From: Ferruginibacter sp.
GTDB lineage: Bacteria; Bacteroidota; Bacteroidia; Chitinophagales; Chitinophagaceae
DNA length: 64,000 bases
NCBI GenBank assembly: GCA_025362235.1
Contig: JANYGZ010000054.1
Span: 1-64,000 of the forward strand
Direction: 5' to 3'
Both the position numbers and the translations under genes were made by a program. Numbering within the stretch: position 1 is the first letter of the stretch; the number at the start of each line of letters is the position of its first letter. A model generated the notes under the pieces. It did not search any database. It worked only from the letters and a program-made list of their open reading frames with translations, and was not told where the DNA came from. Below, in pieces: positions 51,168 to 59,834 of this stretch.

Positions 51168-51938
51168 ATGAATAGAATAGATAAGCTGTTTGCTTCCAAA
51201 AAGAAGAACGTACTAAACATGTATTGTACTGCGGGCTACCCTCATGCAGATAGTACCATGGAAGTACTAATGGCTTTACAGCAAAATGGTGCTGATCTTA
51301 TTGAAATAGGAATGCCTTATAGTGATCCTTTGGCAGATGGGCCGGTAATACAAAACAGCAGTATGATTGCATTGAAAAACGGCATGAGTATTTCGCTGTT
51401 ATTTGAACAGTTACAATCACTAAGGCATACGATTGACCTGCCTGTTATTTTAATGGGCTATATGAATCCTATACTTCAATTTGGTATTGAAAAATTTTGT
51501 TCGTCTGCTGAAGCAGTTGGTGTAGATGGTATTATTTTACCGGATCTGCCCTTACACGAATTTGAAACCATATACCGGCAGCTTTTTGAAAAGCACGGGT
51601 TGAAATTTATCTTTTTAATTACTCCTGAAACCAGCGAAGAAAGAATCAGAAAAATAGATGGTTTAAGCAGCGGCTTTTTATATGCGGTGTCTTCTTCTTC
51701 AACAACTGGCAACAATAAAGCCATCAGTGGCCAATCGGGATACTTTAAAAAATTACAGGATATGCAATTAAATAATCCTGTATTGGTAGGTTTTGGTATA
51801 AAAGATAAATCTACTTTTAAATCAGCCTGTGCCTTTACCAATGGCGCTATCATTGGGTCTGCCTATATTAAGGCATTGGAAAACACCAATAATATAGCGC
51901 TAACTACTAAAGAATTCTTAAATAGCATTATAGCGTAA
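51168..51938 (+). CDS. trpA: Tryptophan synthase alpha chain
   Basis: It cleaves indole-3-glycerol phosphate to indole and passes it to TrpB. The 256-aa enzyme keeps the catalytic Glu and Asp in LIEIGMPYSDPLADGPVIQNSS, the loop PDLPLHEFETIYRQLF and the phosphate loop VGFGIKDKSTF. It ends the pathway genes. The start ATG lies 4 bp after the GNAT stop. Confidence 0.95.
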   Translation: MNRIDKLFASKKKNVLNMYCTAGYPHADSTMEVLMALQQNGADLIEIGMPYSDPLADGPVIQNSSMIALKNGMSISLLFEQLQSLRHTIDLPVILMGYMNPILQFGIEKFCSSAEAVGVDGIILPDLPLHEFETIYRQLFEKHGLKFIFLITPETSEERIRKIDGLSSGFLYAVSSSSTTGNNKAISGQSGYFKKLQDMQLNNPVLVGFGIKDKSTFKSACAFTNGAIIGSAYIKALENTNNIALTTKEFLNSIIA

Positions 51939-51983
51939 TTCAATTGGATAAAAGGGAGTAAATTGCAGCACTAAATTTTAATA

Positions 51984-53081
51984 ATGAAGAAGGTTTTTTT
52001 TATTGCAATAATAGCATTGCCGTTTTTTGCAACAGCTCAAAATACAGCAAAAAGTGGTGCAGCAAAGACAACAAAAAAAGCAATTGTTGCCGAAGAAAAA
52101 CCTGTTGCTGGGTTTATAATTAATGGAGAGGTTACAGGATATGCAAATGGAACAAGCGTTGCTTTATTAAACGGGCAAACAGGTGCCCCTGTATACGAAG
52201 CAATTATTACCAACAATAAATTTACCTTTAAAGGAAAACAAACTACACCCGATTTTTTATTTCTTTCTTTCAACAAACAGGGCCCGTATGTCCCTCTATT
52301 TTTAGACAATAGCCTTGTAAAAATTACTGGTAAAAAAGAAACTGTTGAACAGATCAGCGTGACAGGCTCTTCTTCACATACAGATTTTGAAAATTTTAAT
52401 AGGGTTATTATGCCTTATCAACAGCTTTTTGCAGCAGATGCGGTGAATGACCCTATTGCCACGCCACAGGCTTTGGAAGCTATTACTAATTTTATTCAGC
52501 AACACCCTGCTTCTTTTGTTACACCACTGGCTATTATACGGTATAACCAGTTATCCGGCGATGGTAATAAAATGGAAGAGATGTATAATCATTTAAACAG
52601 GGCACTGCAAACTGCTCCAATGGGCAATTATATTGCGAAACAAATTGCAGATTCAAAAAAAAATGCAATAGGAACCATACTGCCTGATTTTACGCAAACT
52701 GATACCACTGGCACTCCCGTAAGATTATCTTCTTTACGCGGCAAATATGTATTGATTGATTTTTGGGCCAGCTGGTGCGGTCCCTGCCGACAGGAAAATC
52801 CCAACGTAGTGGCTAATTACAATAAGTTTAAAGATAAAAATTTTACAGTGCTGGGTGTATCATTGGATAAGGCAAAACCAGCCTGGGTAAACGCAATAAA
52901 TATGGATGGGTTAACATGGACACATGTAAGCGACCTGCAGGGTTGGAGTAATTCAATAGCTCAGCAATTTGGTATTTTTAGTATACCTCAAAATTTTTTA
53001 ATAGACCCCGACGGAAAAATTATAGCCAAAAATTTACGCGGCCCTTTATTAGAAAGCAAGTTGAATGCTTTATTGAAATAA
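51984..53081 (+). CDS. TlpA-like thiol-disulfide oxidoreductase with DUF4369 domain
   Basis: This 365-aa secreted protein has a signal peptide ending PFFATAQ. A DUF4369 beta domain (about residues 45-140), as in Bacteroidota TlpA proteins, is followed by a linker and a C-terminal thioredoxin domain (about 225-365) with active site WASWCGPCRQENP. It probably reduces or oxidises periplasmic disulfides, for example in cytochrome maturation. It starts 45 bp after trpA and could share its transcript. Confidence 0.88.
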   Translation: MKKVFFIAIIALPFFATAQNTAKSGAAKTTKKAIVAEEKPVAGFIINGEVTGYANGTSVALLNGQTGAPVYEAIITNNKFTFKGKQTTPDFLFLSFNKQGPYVPLFLDNSLVKITGKKETVEQISVTGSSSHTDFENFNRVIMPYQQLFAADAVNDPIATPQALEAITNFIQQHPASFVTPLAIIRYNQLSGDGNKMEEMYNHLNRALQTAPMGNYIAKQIADSKKNAIGTILPDFTQTDTTGTPVRLSSLRGKYVLIDFWASWCGPCRQENPNVVANYNKFKDKNFTVLGVSLDKAKPAWVNAINMDGLTWTHVSDLQGWSNSIAQQFGIFSIPQNFLIDPDGKIIAKNLRGPLLESKLNALLK

Positions 53082-53116
53082 ACATAGCAGCTCCATACCA
53101 TTCGCCTGCAGTCTTC

Positions 53117-53153
53117 AGTCTAAAATTTAAAACGTATTTTCGTTTTACAGCAT
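53117..53153 (+). repeat. 37-bp element upstream of the J-domain-like gene, copy 1
   Basis: It is identical to 56564-56600 at 36 of 37 positions. It contains the inverted repeat TAAAACG / CGTTTTA around TATTTT and lies 45 bp before the start at 53198. Possibly a shared promoter or regulator site; the TATTTTCG inside it is one mismatch from TAnnTTTG. Confidence 0.75.
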
Positions 53154-53197
53154 CATCTATTTTTACTACAGGAAGATTTACCCAAAAGGCTTTATAA

Positions 53198-54115
53198 ATG
53201 GTAAATGAACAAAACATTGATATTTCAAAAATCATCAACCGGTTAGAATTGATTAAAAGCCTGGTTGCCCTTGAAGAAGAAAGTGAAATCAATACCCACG
53301 TATCTAAGTTAAGGGTATTTTCTACAGATGCAGATTTAGTAACTATTATATCCTTCCTGGAACAAAAGGCTTACAGCAAAGCAATGCCGGCAATTGAAAC
53401 CTACATCAATAAACATCGCCAGCTTACAATATTTATCGACCCAGAAATAGAAGGGTTAAAACTGGAAGCAAAATCTTTGGAGGTGGAATTAAATAGTTTA
53501 TCCAATGAGAAAGCAGATTTAGAAAAACTGATTCATGAATTTGGGGTAAGGCATAATAACGAGTTAGGGGCGCTGATTTTAAAAATACTTAGTTACAGAA
53601 AGAAGAAGGCCAAAGGGACACCTGAAGAAGCGGAGGCAGAAAAAGATTATAGTGATTATAACCGTGAATATGAGGCAAGCAAAGATGAAAAAATTGCAGA
53701 ACTGACTGAAGAGGAACTGAAGGAATTAAAACAAAAATATAGAAGGGCCAGTAAGCTCTGCCACCCCGATGTAGTGAGCGACGACCAGAAGGAACTGGCT
53801 GATAAATTGTTTGCCGAATTGAATGATGCGTATGAAAGGAACGACCTGCAAAGGGTTAGGGAAATTTTAGAAAACCTGGGAAAAGGAAATTTCTTTGTTA
53901 GCAAGTCTGATACTATTAGTGAGAAGCAGTTAATGAAAGCAGAAATTGAAAAACTGAGATTACGGATAAAAGACCTGAAAAAGCAAATAGAAGAAATTAA
54001 GGAAAGCGAGGCATTTAAAACGGTTAGCAACATAAGTGATTGGGACAATTACTTTAAACAGGCTAAAGAGAAATTAGCTGAACAAGTTAAAGGCTTAGAA
54101 AATGGAAGAGAATAA
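53198..54115 (+). CDS. Coiled-coil protein with a degenerate J-domain
   Basis: This 305-aa cytoplasmic protein is mostly charged helix. Its middle region KYRRASKLCHPDVVSDDQ carries the HPD tripeptide of J-domains (residues 189-191), followed by KLFAELNDAYERNDLQRVREIL, as in DnaJ helix III and the family of Bacteroidota J-domain-like proteins. It would stimulate an Hsp70 (DnaK) partner. The C-terminal 70 residues form a coiled coil. The ATG start follows the 37-bp repeated element. It overlaps the WG-repeat gene by 14 bp. Confidence 0.72.
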   Translation: MVNEQNIDISKIINRLELIKSLVALEEESEINTHVSKLRVFSTDADLVTIISFLEQKAYSKAMPAIETYINKHRQLTIFIDPEIEGLKLEAKSLEVELNSLSNEKADLEKLIHEFGVRHNNELGALILKILSYRKKKAKGTPEEAEAEKDYSDYNREYEASKDEKIAELTEEELKELKQKYRRASKLCHPDVVSDDQKELADKLFAELNDAYERNDLQRVREILENLGKGNFFVSKSDTISEKQLMKAEIEKLRLRIKDLKKQIEEIKESEAFKTVSNISDWDNYFKQAKEKLAEQVKGLENGRE

Positions 54116-55211
54116 GCTTATAAAATATAAAGGTGGAATTGTAAAAAGTGTAAGCACAGCCATAACGGTGGCAAATAAATTATTGGCATTAGTTGAGCCT
54201 CAATTAATACCTTATCGAAAAAAAGATAAATGGGGATTTTGTACACCAGATAAAAAAATTGTGATTGACTGTCATTACGATCAAACTGGCTCCAGCAATG
54301 AAGGTCTGCATTTTGTTTATTTGAATAATAAAACAGGCTTTATAGATTCTGCAGGGAATCTAAAAGTTGAATGTATTTATGAAATGGCTAATAGACCACA
54401 AAATAAATTGATAGCAGTCTCCCAAAACGGATTATATGGCCTTATTGATTTCGATGGGCATAAAATAGTTGATTTTAAATTTACAAAAATTGGGCATTTT
54501 TGTAATGGGCGAGCGTCAGTGCAATATGAAAATAAATATGGATTCATTGACACAAATGGAATAATAATCATTCCTCCTGTTTATGATTCAGTTACAAATT
54601 TTTCACATGGGTTAACACCTGTTAAATTAAAAGATCGATATGGCTTCATAAATGTGAATGGAGAAACTGTAATTGATTTTAATTTTTTGGGGGCAAAAGG
54701 GTTTGATGATGATGTTAGTTATTCAAATATCCTTGCTTTAAATGTAAGATATGGCTTTATTGATTTAACTGGGAAAATAAGAATTGAACCAAAATATATA
54801 CACGGACGTAATTTTTCTGAAGGCGTTGCAATTGTTCAAACGTTGGAAAATGGTTTGTATGGATTTATTGACAAGGATGGAAGTACTATTATAGATTTTA
54901 AATATAAATATGCAAAGTCATTCAACCAAAATATTGCTGGAGTTAAATTGAAAGATAAATGGGGCTTCATTAATAAAGAAGATCAAAATTTGGGTAATTT
55001 CATTTATGAAAATATTCATGAAGGATTTGAAGAAAATCGTTGTGGTGTTGAACTTAAGGGGAAATGGGGATTTCTAGATGAAAAATGCAACGTCATTATT
55101 CCATGTATTTATGATTATGTAGGTTCATTTGAAAGCGGAATAGCTTATGTAAAAATTGAACAAAAAAGAGGATTTATAAATAAGGATGGATTTCAGTTTT
55201 GGGAAGATTAA
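54102..55211 (+). CDS. WG-repeat protein
   Basis: This 369-aa protein is built of about ten WG repeats (KDKWGFCTPDKKIVID, ENKYGFIDTNGIIIIPPVYD and so on). Each carries the W/Y-G-F-I-D/N core, and together they likely form a beta-propeller or solenoid used for protein binding. An N-terminal 40-residue helical lead has no signal peptide, so it is cytoplasmic. It overlaps the J-domain-like gene by 14 bp and is probably translated with it. Together the pair may work as a client-binding co-chaperone unit (inference). Confidence 0.85.
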   Translation: MEENKLIKYKGGIVKSVSTAITVANKLLALVEPQLIPYRKKDKWGFCTPDKKIVIDCHYDQTGSSNEGLHFVYLNNKTGFIDSAGNLKVECIYEMANRPQNKLIAVSQNGLYGLIDFDGHKIVDFKFTKIGHFCNGRASVQYENKYGFIDTNGIIIIPPVYDSVTNFSHGLTPVKLKDRYGFINVNGETVIDFNFLGAKGFDDDVSYSNILALNVRYGFIDLTGKIRIEPKYIHGRNFSEGVAIVQTLENGLYGFIDKDGSTIIDFKYKYAKSFNQNIAGVKLKDKWGFINKEDQNLGNFIYENIHEGFEENRCGVELKGKWGFLDEKCNVIIPCIYDYVGSFESGIAYVKIEQKRGFINKDGFQFWED

Positions 55212-55280
55212 ATTAAGTATGGTGACTCATCAATAATAAAAATTACACTTAGTATTCCTTTCCTTCTTTTTTTATTGAGC

Positions 55281-55523
55281 ATGCCTTATGGCTATTATCA
55301 GGCAGTTCGTTTTGCAGGTATGTTAGGGTTTTTATTATTAGCTTATTATAGCAATGGTGAGAATAAAAAAGTTGAAGCAATCATTTACATTGCCCTTGCA
55401 TTACTTTTCCAACCTTTTTTAAAAGTAGCTTTAGGCAGAACAATTTGGAATATAGTGGATGTAGTTGTGGGAGCTGGTTTAATTGTTTCTCTATTCCAGT
55501 CTACATTTAAAAAAGAACATTAA
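55281..55523 (+). CDS. Small membrane protein (DUF6804-like)
   Basis: This 80-aa protein has a start ATG at 55281; a UUG two codons earlier is less likely. It has about three membrane segments: RFAGMLGFLLLAYYS, KVEAIIYIALALLFQPFLKVAL and IWNIVDVVVGAGLIVSLFQ. The sequence QPFLKVALGR is characteristic of the DUF6804 type. No function known. It lies 69 bp after the WG-repeat gene and is convergent with the next gene. Confidence 0.7.
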   Translation: MPYGYYQAVRFAGMLGFLLLAYYSNGENKKVEAIIYIALALLFQPFLKVALGRTIWNIVDVVVGAGLIVSLFQSTFKKEH

Positions 55524-55529
55524 TTCAAA

Positions 55530-56246
55530 TTAAATAATAGCCAATATTGCAATCATAAGTGCTATAAGAACATCAATGATTTTAATAGCCTTGCTTGACG
55601 TTACAATCCTAAGCAATGAAAAAATAATTAACAATTGAAAGGAAATATACAAGGATGTTCTTTTGGGATGTACGGTAAGCCAATTCCAATTTATAATACT
55701 ATTAAATGACCACAGAAAAAGGGAGAGTATAGTTAATAAAGAAAAGAACAATAACAATCTTTTAAATTTGCTTATCCTTGATTTTGTCTTTGTATTTTCA
55801 GCATTGGCATTTATAAGCTCAACTGAAACCTGTTCTTTTTCATCAATCAAAGCTTCGTATTTTTTCAATAACGAATTATACTCGGCTATAACTTTTTTCC
55901 ATTTTTCAAGTAATGTAGAATACTGTTCTTGAAAATTTTGTACTTTAGGCTGTTCTTTATTTACGGCTTTATAATACTCATCTATAAAATCTATATAAGA
56001 ATTTAAATGGCCAATAGCAGCCTGGCATCCTTCCTGTAATACTTGAAATTTTTCTGATGATATATGAGTGTCAAAGTGAATAGCAGAGACCTGTACCCAT
56101 TGGTCACTTAGCGTACCAAAAATTTGCTTTAAATCAAGTAGTGTTCTTGCTTTCCAGACTTTGTGATTAAAATTAAAGGAGGACACCTCGTCTCGTCTTT
56201 CTTTAAGTATTTTAATTGCTTGTTCCTTAGGTATAAATAATGTCAT
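55530..56246 (-). CDS. Membrane protein with coiled coil, unknown function
   Basis: This protein is 238 aa from the ATG at 56246; the upstream UUG adds 11 residues. The N-terminal two thirds are helical with a central coiled coil (EEKWKKVIAEYNSLLKKYEALIDEKE-like), and two or three hydrophobic helices close the C terminus (LLLFFSLLTILSLFLW, LYISFQLLIIFSLL, IIDVLIALMIAILAII). No motif recognised. It stands alone on the minus strand. Confidence 0.55.
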   Translation of the reverse strand: MTLFIPKEQAIKILKERRDEVSSFNFNHKVWKARTLLDLKQIFGTLSDQWVQVSAIHFDTHISSEKFQVLQEGCQAAIGHLNSYIDFIDEYYKAVNKEQPKVQNFQEQYSTLLEKWKKVIAEYNSLLKKYEALIDEKEQVSVELINANAENTKTKSRISKFKRLLLFFSLLTILSLFLWSFNSIINWNWLTVHPKRTSLYISFQLLIIFSLLRIVTSSKAIKIIDVLIALMIAILAII

Positions 56247-56563
56247 ACTTTTCTTAATGAAATTCGATTGCGTAAGCAAATATACAAATGTTAGTAAATT
56301 CTTTGAGTGATGTAGAGTAGAATTATTAGGCCCTGAAGAACCTCGCCATTAATCATCATAGATGATTATGTTATTACTTCTGGTCTGATAATATTAAATA
56401 AATCCTTCGCAATCTTTTTATAGTTAAATGTTATTCTCTGTATCAATGAAGAATTAAATCCCTGCCAGTAATAGTTTATCAACTAGCAACTGTTACTTTA
56501 GGTAGCTTTTAGTAGAAATGAGATAAGACATCTGGAAGAAATTGGATTTGCAATACCTCCCAT
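56247..56563. other. Gene-free interval before the M28 peptidase
   Basis: About 317 bp with only a small inverted repeat (AATCATC / GATGATT near 56355). It must hold the promoter region of the divergent neighbours. No gene supported. Confidence 0.4.
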
Positions 56564-56600
56564 AGTCTAAAATTTAAAACGTATTTTCGTTTTACAACAT
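56564..56600 (+). repeat. 37-bp element upstream of the M28 peptidase, copy 2
   Basis: Matches 53117-53153 at 36 of 37 positions and ends 18 bp before the peptidase start codon. Confidence 0.75.
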
Positions 56601-56618
56601 TTTACCAAAACTTTTGTC

Positions 56619-58859
56619 ATGAAAAAATGCGCTGCACTACTTATTGCTTTTACTATAATAAGTTCTTTTTTAATTGCACAAACAAATACCATCTTAGGTT
56701 TCAGCACATCAGCCGCAGAGGCGCAATTTGCTGCAGAGAAAAAATTCGATGCCAGCCTTAGTGCAAAAAATATCGACCAGTATGTTAAAGAATTGTCTGC
56801 AGAACCACATCACGTAGGCTCACCTGGGGACGCAGCAAATGCAAAATATATACTTAATAAATTTACCAGCTGGGGATATGATGCAGCGATAGAAACTTTT
56901 TATGTATTGTTTCCAACGCCCGTTACAAGATTGCTGGAAATGACCGGCACTAAAAATTTTAAAGCAGCCCTAAAAGAACCGGCAATAAAAGAAGATGCTA
57001 CCAGTGGCCAGCAATCGAAACAATTACCGGTATACAATTGCTGGAGTGCTGATGGAGATGTAAATGCCGAATTGGTTTTTGTAAATTATGGAGTGCCGGC
57101 AGACTATGAAACATTGGCAAGACTGGGCATTGATGTAAAAGGGAAAATTGTGATTGTAAAATATGGACAGTGCTGGCGGGGCATTAAACCAAAACTGGCA
57201 CAGGAGCACGGCGCAATTGGTTGTATCATTTATTCTGATCCAAAAGATGATGGTTATTTCCAGGGAGATGTATATCCTAAAGGACCTTTTAGGCCTGCAG
57301 CGGGCGCACAAAGAGGTTCTGTGATGGATATGCTGATTTATCCAGGCGACCCTTTAACACCAGGTATTGGTGCCACCAAAGATGCAGTGCGGCTTGATAG
57401 AAAAGATTGCGTAAACTTATTAAAAATTCCGGTTATTCCCATCAGTTATGAAGATGCATTGCCTTTGCTGCAAAGTCTTGAAGGGCCTGTGGTTCCATGG
57501 GGATGGAGGGGTGCATTGCCCATCACTTATCATGCAGGCCCATCCCAAAATATTATCCACCTAAAACTTTCTTTCGATTGGCAAATACGGCCCATCTATA
57601 ATGTTATTGCAAAATTGAAAGGTGCTGCATTTCCTGATGAATGGATCATCCGTGGCAACCACCATGATGCATGGGTAAATGGAGCTGCAGACCCAATCAG
57701 CGGACAGGCAGCTATGCTGGAGGAAGCAAGGGGTATATCGGAGTTGGTAAAAACAGGATGGAAGCCAAAACGTACTATTGTGTTTTGCGCCTGGGATGGG
57801 GAAGAACCAAGTTTGATGGGCTCAACTGAGTGGGTTGAAAATCATGCAGAAGAACTACAACAAAAAGCGGTATTGTACATTAATTCAGATGGAAATGGCA
57901 GGGGGTTTTTAGATGCCGGGGGATCCCAGGCGTTGGAACCGGCTTTTACAGAGATCAGCAAATCTGTTACTGATCCGGCAACAAATGTTTCTGTATTTGA
58001 AAGAAAACATTCCTATGATATTATTAATGCTGGTTCTGCCAAAGCAAAAAAAGAATTGAAGGGAAAAAGTCTGTTTGTATTACCGGCATTGGGCTCGGGC
58101 TCAGATTTTTCTCCTTTTGCGCAGCATATTGGTATACCTTCTTTAAACCTCGGTTTTGGTGGCGAGGATGATGGTGGCGATTATCATTCCATTTATGATT
58201 CTTACGATTTGTACAAACGTTTTAAAGACCCCGGCTTTGTATATGGAGTAGTATTAGCAAAAACTGCGGGACGAACCACTTTGCGTTTTGCTGATGCCGA
58301 AACATTGCCTTTTGATTTTCGCAATTTACAAACCACCATTGGTGGATATGTAACAGAACTGATTGCCCTCACAGACGAGATGAGAGAAAATACTGTTGTA
58401 GAAAATAAACTCATCAACGAAAAATATTATGCAGTTGCCAACAGGGTTAATGCCTCGCTTTTACCTCCGGTTGCAAAAGACGAAGTGCCTTTTTTAAATT
58501 TTGCATCCTTGCAAAACGCAGTAGATATTTTGGCTAAAACTACCGCCCGGTTAAATGATGCGGTTAATAAAAAAGATATGGCTGATGTAAACAGGAATGA
58601 GCTGAATAAAAAACTATACAAAGCGGAGCAGGAACTGCTTACAAAGGAAGGATTGCCAAGACGCAAATGGTATAAACATGTTATATCAGCGCCAGGTTTT
58701 TATACAGGGTATAGTGTAAAAACATTGCCTGGTATAAGAGAGGCCATCGAGCAACGCAACTGGAAAGAGGCACAGGAGCAAATTGAAATTGCCGCGGCTA
58801 CCATTAATAATTTATCAACTTATTTTGATGCCGCTATAGAAGCATCAACAAAATTATAG
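56619..58859 (+). CDS. M28-family zinc peptidase of the glutamate carboxypeptidase II type
   Basis: This 746-aa secreted protein has a signal peptide (CAALLIAFTIISSFLIAQ). Domain order follows PSMA/GCPII: a start region, a PA insertion (about 140-290), the M28 catalytic core and a transferrin-receptor-like dimerisation domain at the end. Zinc ligands are visible: His and Asp in IRGNHHDAWVNGAADPISG, the Glu pair in CAWDGEEPSLMGSTEW, Asp in YINSDGNG and the final His in GDYHSIYDSYD. Likely an exopeptidase releasing acidic or other terminal residues. The end overlaps pdxJ by 40 bp in convergent orientation. Confidence 0.9.
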   Translation: MKKCAALLIAFTIISSFLIAQTNTILGFSTSAAEAQFAAEKKFDASLSAKNIDQYVKELSAEPHHVGSPGDAANAKYILNKFTSWGYDAAIETFYVLFPTPVTRLLEMTGTKNFKAALKEPAIKEDATSGQQSKQLPVYNCWSADGDVNAELVFVNYGVPADYETLARLGIDVKGKIVIVKYGQCWRGIKPKLAQEHGAIGCIIYSDPKDDGYFQGDVYPKGPFRPAAGAQRGSVMDMLIYPGDPLTPGIGATKDAVRLDRKDCVNLLKIPVIPISYEDALPLLQSLEGPVVPWGWRGALPITYHAGPSQNIIHLKLSFDWQIRPIYNVIAKLKGAAFPDEWIIRGNHHDAWVNGAADPISGQAAMLEEARGISELVKTGWKPKRTIVFCAWDGEEPSLMGSTEWVENHAEELQQKAVLYINSDGNGRGFLDAGGSQALEPAFTEISKSVTDPATNVSVFERKHSYDIINAGSAKAKKELKGKSLFVLPALGSGSDFSPFAQHIGIPSLNLGFGGEDDGGDYHSIYDSYDLYKRFKDPGFVYGVVLAKTAGRTTLRFADAETLPFDFRNLQTTIGGYVTELIALTDEMRENTVVENKLINEKYYAVANRVNASLLPPVAKDEVPFLNFASLQNAVDILAKTTARLNDAVNKKDMADVNRNELNKKLYKAEQELLTKEGLPRRKWYKHVISAPGFYTGYSVKTLPGIREAIEQRNWKEAQEQIEIAAATINNLSTYFDAAIEASTKL

Positions 58860-59587
58860 GGAGTGCTGCCATTTAAACAACGCCTGTATAATTGAACAGT
58901 ATTTTCTAATCCAAGGTAAAGCGCATCACATATTAAGGCGTGGCCAATAGATACTTCCAATAGGCCGGGAACTTGTTGCGAAAAATATTGCAGGTTTTGT
59001 AAATCAAGATCGTGGCCGACGTTAATACCAATGCCAAGTTCAGTTGCTTTTTTTGCAGCTGATGTATAATCTCTAACAGCTGCTTCTTTATTACCTGCTG
59101 CATATTTTTTTGCAAAACTTTCGGTGTATAATTCAATCCTGTTTGTACCAGTAGCTGCAGCACCTTCTACCATTTCAATTACAGGGTCAACGAAAATAGA
59201 TGTTCTAATACCTGCACTTTTAAAAATATTAATCATGCTGATAAGATAGTCTTTATGCTCAACAGTGTTCCATCCATGGTTGCTGGTAATTTGCCCAAGG
59301 GCATCTGGCACCAATGTTACCTGTGCCGGTTTATTGGCCAGTACCAGTGCTACAAATTTATCTTCAGTACAATTGCCTTCAATATTTAATTCGGTACTGA
59401 TTACTTTTTTTAGCGCATATACGTCGGCGTAACGAACATGTCTTTCGTCCGGGCGTGGGTGTACTGTGATGCCTTCTCCGCCAAATCTTTCAATATCAAG
59501 GGCAACTTTAATAAGGTCGGGGTTATTGCCACCACGGCTGTTTCGGAGCGTGGCAATTTTATTGATGTTGATAGAAAGTTTTGTCAT
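58820..59587 (-). CDS. pdxJ: Pyridoxine 5'-phosphate synthase
   Basis: It makes PNP from 1-deoxyxylulose 5-phosphate and 3-amino-2-oxopropyl phosphate, the last committed step of de novo vitamin B6 synthesis. It is 255 aa from the ATG at 59587; 16 upstream residues of the ORF are not family-like. Landmarks: SININKIATLRNSRGG, GEGITVHPRPDERHVRYADVY, NIEGNCTEDKF and VSIGHALICDALYLGL. The catalytic His and Glu regions are intact. Its 3' end overlaps the convergent peptidase gene by 40 bp. Confidence 0.93.
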   Translation of the reverse strand: MTKLSININKIATLRNSRGGNNPDLIKVALDIERFGGEGITVHPRPDERHVRYADVYALKKVISTELNIEGNCTEDKFVALVLANKPAQVTLVPDALGQITSNHGWNTVEHKDYLISMINIFKSAGIRTSIFVDPVIEMVEGAAATGTNRIELYTESFAKKYAAGNKEAAVRDYTSAAKKATELGIGINVGHDLDLQNLQYFSQQVPGLLEVSIGHALICDALYLGLENTVQLYRRCLNGSTPYNFVDASIAASK

Positions 59588-59629
59588 ACAAATTATTAGA
59601 AAAAACAATAACAGGTATTGTAAATCAGG

Positions 59630-59826
59630 TTTCACACAAAAAACGCAACGAATACAAAGTACATAAAATATTTACTGTTGATGAATAGTCTTTCTTCTTT
59701 GTATACTTTGAATTGTTTCACACAAAGAACGCAAAAAAAAACAAAGTACACAAAGGGCTAACAATTGATGAATTATGTCTTTACCCTTTGTGTACTTTGT
59801 ATCCTTAGTTCGCTTTGTGTGAAACT
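59630..59826. repeat. Tandem pair of long hairpin repeats
   Basis: Two units lie head to tail. Unit A (about 59630-59715) starts TTTCACACAAA and contains TACAAAGTACA. Unit B (about 59716-59826) starts with the same TTTCACACAAAG and has AAAGTACACAAAGGG. It closes with the inverted arm CCCTTTGTGTACTTTG (59784-59799) and CTTTGTGTGAAAC (59813-59825). Both share TTGATGAAT in the centre. The arms of unit B are about 40 bp, enough for a strong hairpin. The word TTTCACACAAAGAACGC resembles a dispersed Bacteroidota repeat. Confidence 0.75.
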
Positions 59827-59834
59827 ATGCTTTG

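Noticed and set aside
56350..56370. AATCATC / GATGATT inverted repeat near the peptidase
   Set aside because: Weak stem with no T run and no position relative to a gene end that would explain it.
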